Positions 7,329 to 15,219 of a stretch of DNA of 39,461 nt are shown here, in pieces. The position numbers were made by a program, and so were the translations under genes. Origin of the DNA: Prevotella sp. (GTDB lineage: Bacteria > Bacteroidota > Bacteroidia > Bacteroidales > Bacteroidaceae); the NCBI GenBank assembly GCA_017548385.1, contig JAFZAE010000189.1, forward strand, positions 1-39,461. The letters are read 5' to 3'. The notes below the pieces were generated by a model, which worked only from the letters and a program-made list of their open reading frames with translations, searched no databases and had not been told where the DNA came from. How positions within the stretch are numbered: the stretch's first letter is position 1; each line of letters opens with the position of its first letter.

Positions 7329-7359
7329 CAAAGGTAATGCAAAAAGCACAAACGACAAA
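7329..7359 (-). promoter_or_regulatory. Promoter of pepD
   Basis: On the minus strand TTTG (7359-7356), a 19-nt spacer and TACCTTTG (7336-7329) match the consensus. The predicted start is near 7325, so the pepD transcript runs back across the start of the plus-strand transcript. Confidence 0.75.
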
Positions 7360-7412
7360 AATATTAAGACATTTATTTTGTCTCCCATCAACAATTAATG
7401 GAATATGTTATC

Positions 7413-7595
7413 ATGCTGAAATTATTTGTCATCACACTGGTCATCGTTGCGCTGGCTGTAATGTTGTTGTGTGTCAAAGTGATTCTGCGTCGCAATGGTC
7501 GTTTCACATCTCCGCATATACATGACAGTAAAGCGATGAAAGACAGAGGCATTAACTGTGTGATTGAACAAGACCGCGAGGCAAGGGAAAAATAA
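7413..7595 (+). CDS. Small conserved-type membrane protein, unknown function
   Basis: I take the start at MLKLFVITLVIV (60 residues). An in-frame ATG at 7398 would add five residues. One N-terminal membrane helix (about 3-25) is followed by a basic stretch (KVILRRNGRF) and a polar tail ending INCVIEQDREAREK. I believe similar small proteins are common in Bacteroidales but cannot assign a function. It lies 55 bp ahead of the OmpH-like lipoprotein on the same strand, and a strong promoter sits about 130 bp upstream. It is therefore probably the first gene of the ompH-nth run. Confidence 0.65.
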   Translation: MLKLFVITLVIVALAVMLLCVKVILRRNGRFTSPHIHDSKAMKDRGINCVIEQDREAREK

Positions 7596-7650
7596 ATGAA
7601 TAGTATGATAAGAGCAGATAATCAATAAACATTTATAATAAAACATTAAA

Positions 7651-8283
7651 ATGAAGACTAAATTCTTTTTTCGTAGTATGGCTTTAGCAGCCGTCGTAGC
7701 ACTCACTTTCTCCGCATGTAACAAACAAGAAGAAAAACCCACGTCAGAGAATATGAAGACGGTGGAGGGTAGCATGAAAATCGCATACGTAGAAGTGGAT
7801 TCCATCATGGAGAAATACACTTTCTGCAAAGAATATAAAGCTATCTTGGATAGTCGCAGTAAAAAAGTAGACAATGAACTTACAGCTCAGCAACAGAGTC
7901 TGGAGAAAGCAGCTCAGGCATTCCAGAACAAGTTGCAGAACAATGGGTTCACAAGCCGTGATGAGGCAGAAAAACAGCAGGCCGCATTGGTGCGTCAGCA
8001 GCAGAATCTCGAGAGTTCGGCACAGAGACTTCAGAGTGAACTGTTGCAACAGACAGATGAATTTAATAAGGCTCTGCACGATAGCCTACAGCATTTCCTG
8101 GAGGTCTACAACAAGGACAAGAAATTGTCGATGATTCTGACCAAGCAAGGTGACAACATTCTTCTTGCCGACCCAGCATTCGATATCACTGACGAGGTGA
8201 TTGCCGGTCTGAACAAGGCTTATAAGCCTAAAAACGGTAAGATAGAGGAGCCGAAAGCTGAAAAGAAAGAGGAGAAGAAATAA
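7651..8283 (+). CDS. OmpH/Skp family periplasmic chaperone, lipoprotein form
   Basis: The 210-residue protein has a lipoprotein signal ending FSAC (C23). A conserved IAYVEVDSIMEKY segment follows, then a long glutamine- and glutamate-rich coiled coil (about residues 70-150) and the family's C-terminal segment (ILTKQGDNILLADPAFDITDEVI, abbreviated here to its key residues). The tail is very charged (EEPKAEKKEEKK). OmpH/Skp proteins form trimeric jellyfish-shaped chaperones that hold unfolded outer-membrane proteins in the periplasm. The lipid anchor differs from E. coli Skp but is common in Bacteroidetes paralogues. The nth gene begins 16 bp downstream. Confidence 0.85.
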   Translation: MKTKFFFRSMALAAVVALTFSACNKQEEKPTSENMKTVEGSMKIAYVEVDSIMEKYTFCKEYKAILDSRSKKVDNELTAQQQSLEKAAQAFQNKLQNNGFTSRDEAEKQQAALVRQQQNLESSAQRLQSELLQQTDEFNKALHDSLQHFLEVYNKDKKLSMILTKQGDNILLADPAFDITDEVIAGLNKAYKPKNGKIEEPKAEKKEEKK

Positions 8284-8299
8284 TCCGACTTGTCATGAG

Positions 8300-8950
8300 A
8301 TGACACGCAAACAGCGATACAAGACAATACTTGATTTCTTTCGCAACCAAATGCCGGAAGTGACTACCGAATTACAATTCGGGACACCCTTCCAGCTTTT
8401 GGTTGCCACTGTTTTGAGTGCCCAGTGTACAGACCAAAGAGTCAATATGGTCACACCAGAGCTGTTCAAGACATATCCCGACCCACAGGCGATGGCGTTG
8501 GCAGAAGAACATGAAGTCTATGAGTATGTCAAAAGTGTGTCATATCCCAATTCCAAGACCAAACATCTTGTGGCTTTGTCGAGGATGATTGTCGACGAGT
8601 TCAATGGACAAGTACCTGAAGATGCCGAGCTACTGGAGAAACTTCCCGGTGTGGGGAGAAAGACAGCCAATGTGGTACAGGCAGTGGCATTCGGAAAAAA
8701 CACCATGGCAGTAGACACCCATGTCTACAGGGTCAGTCATCGAATGGGGCTGGTTACAAGCAAAGCGAACACTCCCCTCAAAGTGGAAAAAGAACTTACG
8801 TCCAACATCCCTGACGCCGATATACCCAAGGCTCATCATTGGTTGCTCCTACATGGCAGGTATGTGTGTACAAGTAGGAAACCGCATTGTGAGAAATGTG
8901 ATTTCGCCTACCTCTGTCCAAAAAATATGGACTTTCCAACATTGAGATAA
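8300..8950 (+). CDS. nth: Endonuclease III (DNA glycosylase/AP lyase)
   Basis: The 216-residue protein has all the signatures of Nth, the base-excision repair enzyme that removes oxidised pyrimidines and cleaves AP sites. The helix-hairpin-helix reads LPGVGRKTANVV with catalytic lysine K121. The catalytic aspartate is D139 in AVDTH. The [4Fe-4S] loop has C190-x6-C197-x2-C200-x5-C206. Length matches the family. It follows the OmpH gene by 16 bp and precedes the DUF2461 gene by 11 bp, so it sits in a tight operon despite the unrelated function. Confidence 0.97.
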   Translation: MTRKQRYKTILDFFRNQMPEVTTELQFGTPFQLLVATVLSAQCTDQRVNMVTPELFKTYPDPQAMALAEEHEVYEYVKSVSYPNSKTKHLVALSRMIVDEFNGQVPEDAELLEKLPGVGRKTANVVQAVAFGKNTMAVDTHVYRVSHRMGLVTSKANTPLKVEKELTSNIPDADIPKAHHWLLLHGRYVCTSRKPHCEKCDFAYLCPKNMDFPTLR

Positions 8951-8961
8951 TCACCTGCTAT

Positions 8962-9660
8962 ATGGATACAGAACGAATCCTTGGTTTCCTACGAGATATC
9001 AGTGCAAACAACAACAGACCATGGTTTGCACAGCACAAAGATGAATATCTGGCTGCTAAAGAGGATTTCGAAGCAGGCATTGCCTTGGCTATTCCGAAAA
9101 TAGCCACCTTGGATCCCTCCGTAGCACACATCAAGGTGAAGGACGCTGTGTATAGATTCTATAGAGATACTCGATTCTCGCCCGATAAATCACCTTACAA
9201 ACGGCATTTGGGGGCATATATTGCAGCCCATGGCAAAAAGGCGTTGCATGGCGGATATTACATACATTTAGAACCTGGGGCTTGTATGCTGGCATGTGGC
9301 AGCTATTATCTTCCAACGAATATCCTCACAGCATGTCGCAATGAAATCATTGCCAACGAACAACAATGGCTTCAGACAGTAGAGAATCCACACTTTGTCC
9401 GACTTTTTGGCACACCAGGTGCGCATGATTTGACCGAGAAACAGGGATTCGGCATCGCCGCATTGAAGACTGCTCCGGCTGGTTTTCCCCGTGATTATCG
9501 ACATATGCCATATCTGAGGATGAAGGACTATTGTTGCTGGAAGCAGGTGCCCGACAATTTCTTTGATGGCGATGATTGGTTAGACGAGATGATGACAGTC
9601 TTCGCTGTGGCAAAACCTATGATGGATTTCGTCAATGCCGTCATCGACGACTATGAGTAG
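8962..9660 (+). CDS. DUF2461 (TIGR02453 family) protein, function unknown
   Basis: The 232-residue protein matches DUF2461 in length and motifs. These include an N-terminal FLRDISANNNRPWFAQHKDEY segment (key residues NNRPWF), YRFYRDTRFSPDKSPYKRH and GGYYIHLEPG. The family is widespread in bacteria and fungi, without an established activity as far as I know. There is no signal peptide or membrane segment, so it is probably cytosolic. It is separated from nth by 11 bp and from the FKBP gene by 74 bp. Confidence 0.85.
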   Translation: MDTERILGFLRDISANNNRPWFAQHKDEYLAAKEDFEAGIALAIPKIATLDPSVAHIKVKDAVYRFYRDTRFSPDKSPYKRHLGAYIAAHGKKALHGGYYIHLEPGACMLACGSYYLPTNILTACRNEIIANEQQWLQTVENPHFVRLFGTPGAHDLTEKQGFGIAALKTAPAGFPRDYRHMPYLRMKDYCCWKQVPDNFFDGDDWLDEMMTVFAVAKPMMDFVNAVIDDYE

Positions 9661-9734
9661 TAATCCTTTTTCACCGCTTTAATTCTGCTATATAATATAC
9701 TAACCATTTTTCCTTTCACATCCAATTTACAACC

Positions 9735-10835
9735 ATGGCAAAATCAAATCAACAGAATCCGGGGAAGCGCAACAAGCGCAATGTAGCTGACGTCAAACCA
9801 GAGAAGAAAAAGAGTCTCCTAAAAAAAATCTTATCTGTGGTTACTGCGATAATCGTACTGGGTGTCGTCGGGCTGTTCTGTTTTATGTTCTTTGGCAAAA
9901 ATTACAAATCCAATGCACAAGAGATGAAGACCAATAGTATTTTGGTCACAAGACTGGCAGGAATAATGCTGGCAGATTATCAGCAAAACTGGATTAAGGT
10001 AGAGACAGAGAAAGTCGGTGTCAATGCCAAGGGTGAGACGGTTTCAACATCCAATCCTTCGGATGTCATCAACTGGAGGATGCAGGCATTCAAGGAAAAT
10101 GGCTCTATGGGTGTGCTTGATTCGCTGATGAGTGTGATCGACGATAATTATGCAAAGATGGATGTTCCACCGGCAAAATTCAAGAATGTTGATGTCACGC
10201 TCAGCGACCTTTACAAAAATGTCAAGTCTTTGACGGAACTTGTTCACAATCCTGGAAATTCACTGGTTGACATGTCAAAGACAGCGGAACAATTGATGGG
10301 TGAGGTAAGTAAGAACATTGAAATAAGTAATAGTGATATAGATTTTTTGATCGACTATAATGATATTAATACCATCATTTCTCAGTTTGATTCTTCAATC
10401 AAGGATAAACAGGTGGTCGAGCAGATGCTGAAAGATCATAGCACCATCAAAATGACTCAGGCTGACGCCATCAAATACATCCTTCAGGGATTCAAGGCAT
10501 TGCCTGACGGAAATGGAGTATTGTATAAAGAAATAACAAAGGGCAGCGGTCCTAAGGCTGAGGATAATTCCAGTGTGAAACTCCATTATGAGGGAAAACT
10601 CATGGATGGCACCGTGTTCGACAGTTCCTACAAAAGTGGAGAGCCTGTGGAAATGTTCCCCAGCGCGACAGTACCGGGATTCTGGCATGCTCTTATCAAT
10701 ATGCAGAGGGGTTCGAAATGGCAAATTTATATTCCATATTCTGAGGCATATGGTGAGAGGAGCCAAGGACAAATCAAACCTTATTCCAATCTGGAGTTTA
10801 CTATCGAGGTGTTCTCGATAACAAATAATGAGTAA
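9735..10835 (+). CDS. Membrane-anchored FKBP-type peptidyl-prolyl isomerase
   Basis: The 366-residue protein starts with a lysine-rich cytoplasmic segment (about 1-30) and a single transmembrane helix (about 32-52). A helical periplasmic middle region follows, then a C-terminal FKBP domain (about 260-366). FKBP motifs include VKLHYEGKLMDGTVFDSSY, VPGFWHALINMQRGSKW and YGERSQG. It would catalyse proline cis-trans isomerisation of exported proteins at the periplasmic face of the inner membrane. An uncleaved anchor with a basic cytoplasmic head is less usual than a lipoprotein or soluble form. It fits the export theme set by the OmpH-like gene upstream. Confidence 0.9.
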   Translation: MAKSNQQNPGKRNKRNVADVKPEKKKSLLKKILSVVTAIIVLGVVGLFCFMFFGKNYKSNAQEMKTNSILVTRLAGIMLADYQQNWIKVETEKVGVNAKGETVSTSNPSDVINWRMQAFKENGSMGVLDSLMSVIDDNYAKMDVPPAKFKNVDVTLSDLYKNVKSLTELVHNPGNSLVDMSKTAEQLMGEVSKNIEISNSDIDFLIDYNDINTIISQFDSSIKDKQVVEQMLKDHSTIKMTQADAIKYILQGFKALPDGNGVLYKEITKGSGPKAEDNSSVKLHYEGKLMDGTVFDSSYKSGEPVEMFPSATVPGFWHALINMQRGSKWQIYIPYSEAYGERSQGQIKPYSNLEFTIEVFSITNNE

Positions 10836-10866
10836 GTGAGATTTATTAATTTTTTATCAGCATAAT

Positions 10867-11787
10867 ATGGGAAAAATAAAAGGACACATAGCCATACTCG
10901 TAGCTAATATCATTTTTGGACTGGGAGTACCCGTCAGCAAGTTCTTACTTGATGAAAACAATCCGTGGGTTACGCCCATGACATATATGGCATCAAGATG
11001 CCTCGGCGCAACACTGATTTTCTGGGTGGTTAGCTTTTTCCTACCCAAGGAACATGTGCCGTTGAAAGACCTGTTGGTCATTATGATTGGTGGATTGATA
11101 GGAGTTGTCGTCTCACAGACACTAACAGCATGGGCTTTAGTCTATACTACGCCGGTATATTATTCTCTCATCGCTACGCTTACACCTGTAGCCACGATGT
11201 TGATGGCTGCAATGTTTATCGGTGAGAAAATCACCAATTTGAAGTCTTTAGGTGTCATTCTGGCCATCCTCGGTGCGGCACTCATGGTGATTGTCAATTG
11301 GAAAAGCGAGGGCGGAAGTAACGACCTTCTTGGCATCTCACTCGCTATTCTCAGTTTGATTACATGGGTGATTTATCTGCTTATTACCAGGAAGGTGTCG
11401 CAGAAATATACTGCTGTCACACAGATGAAATGGATTTTCCTGGTTTCCAGCATTGCCGTGATGCCATTTGCATGGGGTGAATTCTCCCAGACGAAACTCT
11501 ATGGTGGTCAGTTCTCATGGGAAGCTGCTTTGGCTATGGCATTTATCGTTGTCTTTGCCACTGTGATGGGTTATTTTATGATACCATACGCCATGAAGTA
11601 CCTCAAGGCTACTACCGTCAGCATCTATACCAATATCCAGCCGATTGTCGCCTCATTTGTAGCCATCGCCTATGGGATGGACCTTCTCACATGGGACAAG
11701 CCTCTTGCCGCTGTTTTGGTGCTCGCCGGTGCTTACATTGTCACATTGGAACCGAAGGAAAAAGAAAAGGATCCGCAGGATATTTAA
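10867..11787 (+). CDS. DMT superfamily transporter (two EamA domains)
   Basis: The 306-residue protein has about ten predicted hydrophobic helices arranged as two EamA repeats, one in each half. The first helix (HIAILVANIIFGLGVPVSK) is typical, and the segment VSQTLTAWALVYTTPVYYSL has the character of the conserved EamA region. Such drug/metabolite transporters export small metabolites or amino acids, and the substrate cannot be read from the sequence. The start ATG lies 31 bp after the FKBP gene, so it is probably the last gene of this plus-strand run. The hairpin at 11846-11884 follows. Confidence 0.9.
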   Translation: MGKIKGHIAILVANIIFGLGVPVSKFLLDENNPWVTPMTYMASRCLGATLIFWVVSFFLPKEHVPLKDLLVIMIGGLIGVVVSQTLTAWALVYTTPVYYSLIATLTPVATMLMAAMFIGEKITNLKSLGVILAILGAALMVIVNWKSEGGSNDLLGISLAILSLITWVIYLLITRKVSQKYTAVTQMKWIFLVSSIAVMPFAWGEFSQTKLYGGQFSWEAALAMAFIVVFATVMGYFMIPYAMKYLKATTVSIYTNIQPIVASFVAIAYGMDLLTWDKPLAAVLVLAGAYIVTLEPKEKEKDPQDI

Positions 11788-11845
11788 TTTCAATATTTAA
11801 TATTTAATATTTACTATTTTATATCGTCCATCAATATTCATTATC

Positions 11846-11884
11846 AACAATGGGGGGCACGAAATAAATCGCGCCCCCATTGTT
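11846..11884. terminator. Bidirectional terminator between the DMT transporter and the symporter
   Basis: AACAATGGGGG pairs with CCCCCATTGTT over 11 bp around a loop of about 17 nt. It lies between two convergent genes (ends at 11787 and 11938). The preceding sequence 11788-11822 is a run of ATTTAATATTTAATA-like repeats. Confidence 0.8.
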
Positions 11885-11937
11885 AGGAATGGAAAGGAAT
11901 AGAAACTACCGAGAGTTGAGCGAATGCGAAACTTGAA

Positions 11938-13461
11938 TTATTTATAGCATTCGAAAATATTATCCACAAGAGTTCGTGGTAGTTTCGGTGTCAACAGACT
12001 CACAATCCATACGATGGGGAAGCCACCCACCATAGCGATGGCACCACAGTTGATGGGGTTGATGGGGTTGCCGATAAGCATATTGACTACAGTCAGACCT
12101 ACACCCCAGATGAAACAAGCCCATACCGAGGCGGTCGTGACGCCACGCCAGTAAAGTCCTAGCATAAATGGTGCAAGGAAAGCACCTGCAAGTGCACCCC
12201 ACGAAATACCCATCAGTTGGGCTATGAATGTCGGTGGATTCAGGGCAATCATTAATGAGAGTGCAATAAAGAACATAATAAGTACGCGCATCACCACCAC
12301 TTTTCGACGCTCAATCTTCTCGGATACTTCATCGTCGATACTTCCTTCCTGAACCTCACCAGGAGCAGATTTCTTGTCGCGATAAATGAGGTCGAGTGTC
12401 ATTGTCGAAGATGAGGTGAGCACAAGGGAAGCAAGGGTTGACATGGATGCCGACAGCACCAAAAGCACCACAAGGGCTATGATGAAGTCGGGTAGGGTGG
12501 CGAGCATTGACGGTACGATGGCGTCGAAGTCAAGTTTCCCATTTGGAAGAGTTTCCGGGGTGGGGAACAAACGTCCGAAACCACCAAGGAAATAACAACC
12601 GCCAGCCACTACCAAAGCGAAGAAGGTAGAGATAATCGTGCCACGGCGAATTGCTTTCTCATCGGTGATGGAGTAGAATTTTCCCACCATCTGAGGCAGT
12701 CCCCATGTTCCCAATGAAGTAAGAATGACCACACCCAACAGATTCCATGGATCGGGACCGAAAATGGTGGCTAACTGTCCATTTTCTCCAGGGTTGGTGT
12801 CGCTGGGGATCTTTGCCATTTCCACCATGGCATTGGTAAGGCCACCCTTGGAGTTCAATACTGCGAAAATCACTGTCACAATACCAAAGAGCATGATAAT
12901 ACCCTGAATGAAATCATTCATGGCTGTGGCCTTGTAGCCACCAAGAATAACGTAAATAGCGGTAAATACAGCCATGAAAATGACACAATATTCATATGGG
13001 ACACCAAAGCCCATCTCAAACAAGGTGGAGATACCTTTATATACGCCAGCGGTATAAGGAATCAGAAAAACAAAGGCGATGACACTTGCTATCACACGTA
13101 ATTGCTGGCTATTGAAACGAGTTCCGAAAAAGTCGGGCATTGTGCGGCTCTCAATATGTTGGGTCATCAGTTTTGTACGGCGGCCAAGGACAATCCATGC
13201 CAGTAAGGAGCCTATCACTGCATTGCCGATACCTATCCACGAAGAACTGATGCCATATTTCCAACCAAACTGTCCGGCGTAGCCAACAAAAACCACCGCT
13301 GAGAAATAGGATGTTCCAAAGGCAAAAGCCGTCAGCCACGGACCCACGGCGCGACCACCCAGTACAAATCCATCCACTGAACGGGCTTGTTTGCGGGAAT
13401 AGAAACCCACAAAAATCATCAAACCGATAAATATGACTGTTAAAATTACTCGGATTATCAT
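11938..13461 (-). CDS. Sodium:solute symporter (SSS family)
   Basis: The 507-residue integral membrane protein has about 13 hydrophobic helices. SSS-family features include an N-terminal SVDGFVLGGRAVGPWLTAFAF region, GTSYFSAVVFVGYAG, and an ILGGYKATAMNDFIQG segment like that of Na+/proline and Na+/pantothenate carriers. A charged cytoplasmic loop (DKKSAPGEVQEGSIDDEVSE) lies in the second half. It would couple Na+ entry to uptake of an organic solute, and the substrate is not determined. The start codon lies only 9 bp from the 16-bp tandem repeat array, so the array is in its leader or promoter region. Confidence 0.9.
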   Translation of the reverse strand: MIIRVILTVIFIGLMIFVGFYSRKQARSVDGFVLGGRAVGPWLTAFAFGTSYFSAVVFVGYAGQFGWKYGISSSWIGIGNAVIGSLLAWIVLGRRTKLMTQHIESRTMPDFFGTRFNSQQLRVIASVIAFVFLIPYTAGVYKGISTLFEMGFGVPYEYCVIFMAVFTAIYVILGGYKATAMNDFIQGIIMLFGIVTVIFAVLNSKGGLTNAMVEMAKIPSDTNPGENGQLATIFGPDPWNLLGVVILTSLGTWGLPQMVGKFYSITDEKAIRRGTIISTFFALVVAGGCYFLGGFGRLFPTPETLPNGKLDFDAIVPSMLATLPDFIIALVVLLVLSASMSTLASLVLTSSSTMTLDLIYRDKKSAPGEVQEGSIDDEVSEKIERRKVVVMRVLIMFFIALSLMIALNPPTFIAQLMGISWGALAGAFLAPFMLGLYWRGVTTASVWACFIWGVGLTVVNMLIGNPINPINCGAIAMVGGFPIVWIVSLLTPKLPRTLVDNIFECYK

Positions 13462-13470
13462 ATATTGAAA

Positions 13471-13550
13471 AGTTTATGAGTTTTTAAGTTTATGAGTTTT
13501 TAAGTTTATGAGTTTTTAAGTTTATGAGTTTTTGAGTTTATGAGTTTTTG
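13471..13550. repeat. Five tandem copies of a 16-bp repeat
   Basis: The unit AAGTTTATGAGTTTTT occurs at 13471, 13487, 13503, 13519 and, with one change (G for the leading A), 13535. The array fills the gap between the symporter start (13461) and the porin stop (13557). Near-perfect identity suggests recent expansion by slippage. Confidence 0.95.
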
Positions 13551-13556
13551 AGTTGA

Positions 13557-14657
13557 TTAAAATGCCACTTGCACTTGTGCCTGAAGCCAATTGTTGTCAT
13601 CTTGATATTCACTGAGGGTGCGTGTATATTGTAATTGGAGACGGCATTTCTTGTAAAACCAATATTGTAATCCACCTGTGAGTTGGGTTTGACCATAGTC
13701 CATGTTGATGTTGTGGTCATAGTAATCTGCAGATGCTATTATATCAACACCCTTGCCCAAAGCCACGCTGCCGGTGATATAGCCACCACGGCTTGTCACA
13801 TCGCCATCCTTTCCAGCCATGTATTCACTGCGGATACTGATGCCGCCAGAGGCAGATGCTTTTCCTGCTTCTGTGGGATGTTTCCATTCTGCACCGATAC
13901 TAACTCGGTCACGGCGGTAGTCATCGCCCAGTTGTACGCCCGGATTCCACGCTGCCACGCCCACGGCGTGTCCCTTGCCTTTCTGTGCGCTACCTACTAT
14001 GCGAAGACCATCAATCGGACGGAAGTCCAGCTTCACAATCAAGTCTTTGGCATTGTTACCGTCACGACGGTTGATGCCTTGTCCATTCATTACAGCAAGT
14101 TCATAGAGAAGATGTGAATTGAACAGGTTACCATAAACCATCAAACCCATATCGCGTCCGTAATTGACACCATTAAGAGGGTCGGGGCCTTCACCTGCAA
14201 GATAGAGGGCAGACTGTGAATACACATCCACCAACTCGAGCATAGTAGGGGAGAGAGGGTTCTCCATTGAGAAACTGTGCTTAAACTGACCTAGACGGAC
14301 GGTGAGTGCCTGGTCTTTAGAAATACGATAGTCGGTGTAAAACTCTTGTACTACACTCGAAAAATCGTACATAAACAAAAAAGACCAACGATCGGTAATC
14401 CGAGCTTTTGCCCAAAATAGCGTACGCTTCAGATTAAAGTCGTTGACGTCTTTACCACCTTTGTCTTGCCAGGAATATCCACCCTGGGCATAACCGTGAA
14501 GTTCGATACGACTGGTTAAATCTTTCACCCAGTCAGGATTACTGTTTGTTTGTTGCCCCATGGCAGCCGTGCTGCTGAACAATGCTAGTGTAGCAGCCAA
14601 TGTCCATGCTTTCACACGTTTGCCAAATGAAACAGGATTAATTGTGCTTGATAACAT
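13557..14657 (-). CDS. OprO/OprP-type outer-membrane porin
   Basis: The 366-residue protein has a signal peptide (about residues 13-35, ending AAMGQQ). A beta-barrel follows, rich in alternating strands, e.g. RIELHGYAQGGYSWQ, SFLFMYDFSSVVQEFYTDYR and LTVRLGQFKHSFSMENPLSP. It ends in an aromatic residue (VQVAF), as outer-membrane barrels do. The FKHSFSMENPLSP segment and overall layout resemble the phosphate-selective porin O/P family, but substrate selectivity cannot be inferred. The frame is open to 14702, yet a -7 box (TACCTTTG, 14707-14700) would start the transcript near 14696. I therefore chose MLSSTINP at 14657. Confidence 0.85.
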   Translation of the reverse strand: MLSSTINPVSFGKRVKAWTLAATLALFSSTAAMGQQTNSNPDWVKDLTSRIELHGYAQGGYSWQDKGGKDVNDFNLKRTLFWAKARITDRWSFLFMYDFSSVVQEFYTDYRISKDQALTVRLGQFKHSFSMENPLSPTMLELVDVYSQSALYLAGEGPDPLNGVNYGRDMGLMVYGNLFNSHLLYELAVMNGQGINRRDGNNAKDLIVKLDFRPIDGLRIVGSAQKGKGHAVGVAAWNPGVQLGDDYRRDRVSIGAEWKHPTEAGKASASGGISIRSEYMAGKDGDVTSRGGYITGSVALGKGVDIIASADYYDHNINMDYGQTQLTGGLQYWFYKKCRLQLQYTRTLSEYQDDNNWLQAQVQVAF

Positions 14658-14699
14658 GATTTTAAAATAATTATTGAATCCAATTGGTTGTTTCGACTG

Positions 14700-14707
14700 C
14701 AAAGGTA
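14700..14707 (-). promoter_or_regulatory. -7 box of the porin gene
   Basis: TACCTTTG is read on the minus strand, about 40 nt upstream of the chosen start codon. No TTTG lies at the expected 19-20 nt distance; the nearest is 12 nt away. Confidence 0.5.
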
Positions 14708-14918
14708 ATCATAATCTTTCAAAAAGTCATAAAAATTCATACTTTTCTGTCAATATGATTGAAATATGGGCCATTTCTTTGCAATTGGTTGCTGATAATA
14801 ATGCCAGGACTCTATAGATGAACATCAATGATATATGTTATGTCCTAATCATTCAGATTGATGCCCGATTGACTCATATCAAGAAAAGTGTATATTCTAT
14901 GAAAAAATATGCGAAAAA
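14708..14918. other. Intergenic region without a supported gene
   Basis: This stretch upstream of the porin on one side and the small transcription unit on the other has no ORF or hairpin that I can support. It presumably holds regulatory sequence for the divergent units. Confidence 0.4.
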
Positions 14919-14950
14919 TTTGGCTGTGTGCCCACACAGTGTTAATTTTG
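14919..14950 (+). promoter_or_regulatory. Promoter of a small transcription unit
   Basis: TTTG (14919-14922), a 20-nt spacer and TAATTTTG (14943-14950) match the Bacteroidetes consensus. The predicted start is near 14954. Confidence 0.7.
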
Positions 14951-15000
14951 CATCGTCAAATGACAAGAAAGAGTATTAATATAGATAAAAGATAGTAAAA

Positions 15001-15084
15001 ATGGATATTTTTCTGATGACAGTGAATTTTCTCGGTGTTATTGCTGAGATTAAAGAAAAGACACTGAAGGCTTTTGGAAAATAA
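15001..15084 (+). CDS. Candidate 27-residue small protein
   Basis: An ATG about 47 nt downstream of a consensus promoter opens a 27-codon frame. It reads MDIFLMTVNFLGVIAEIKEK followed by TLKAFGK and TAA. The first half is hydrophobic, and the second is an amphipathic, lysine-rich helix. The unit closes with a strong hairpin at 15144-15173. I recognise no family. It could be a membrane-active or regulatory microprotein, or the ORF could be incidental within a small RNA of about 220 nt. Evidence is the promoter-ORF-terminator order only. Confidence 0.4.
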   Translation: MDIFLMTVNFLGVIAEIKEKTLKAFGK

Positions 15085-15143
15085 AGTAGTTAGAAGCGTC
15101 AATTTCAGTAAGATTTGTTTTCATAAGATTAGTGGTTAATAAG

Positions 15144-15173
15144 AAGGCCGCAGTTCCCAGGAACTGCGGCCTT
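15144..15173. terminator. Bidirectional terminator for the small unit and secA
   Basis: AAGGCCGCAGTTCC and GGAACTGCGGCCTT form a 14-bp perfect stem around a CA loop. It lies between the small plus-strand unit and the secA stop (15220, minus strand). A two-base loop is tighter than usual, so the last pair probably opens. Confidence 0.85.
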
Positions 15174-15219
15174 ATGTTGATATCAATCTTGTTTTATCAA
15201 AACCTAAATTTACCAGGGG

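Noticed and set aside
7152..7394. N-terminal extension of pepD to the ATG at 7394
   Set aside because: The added residues do not resemble the family, and the best promoter starts the transcript downstream of that ATG.
13471..13550. Possible CRISPR array
   Set aside because: The 16-bp copies are directly adjacent, with no spacers, and there are no cas genes.
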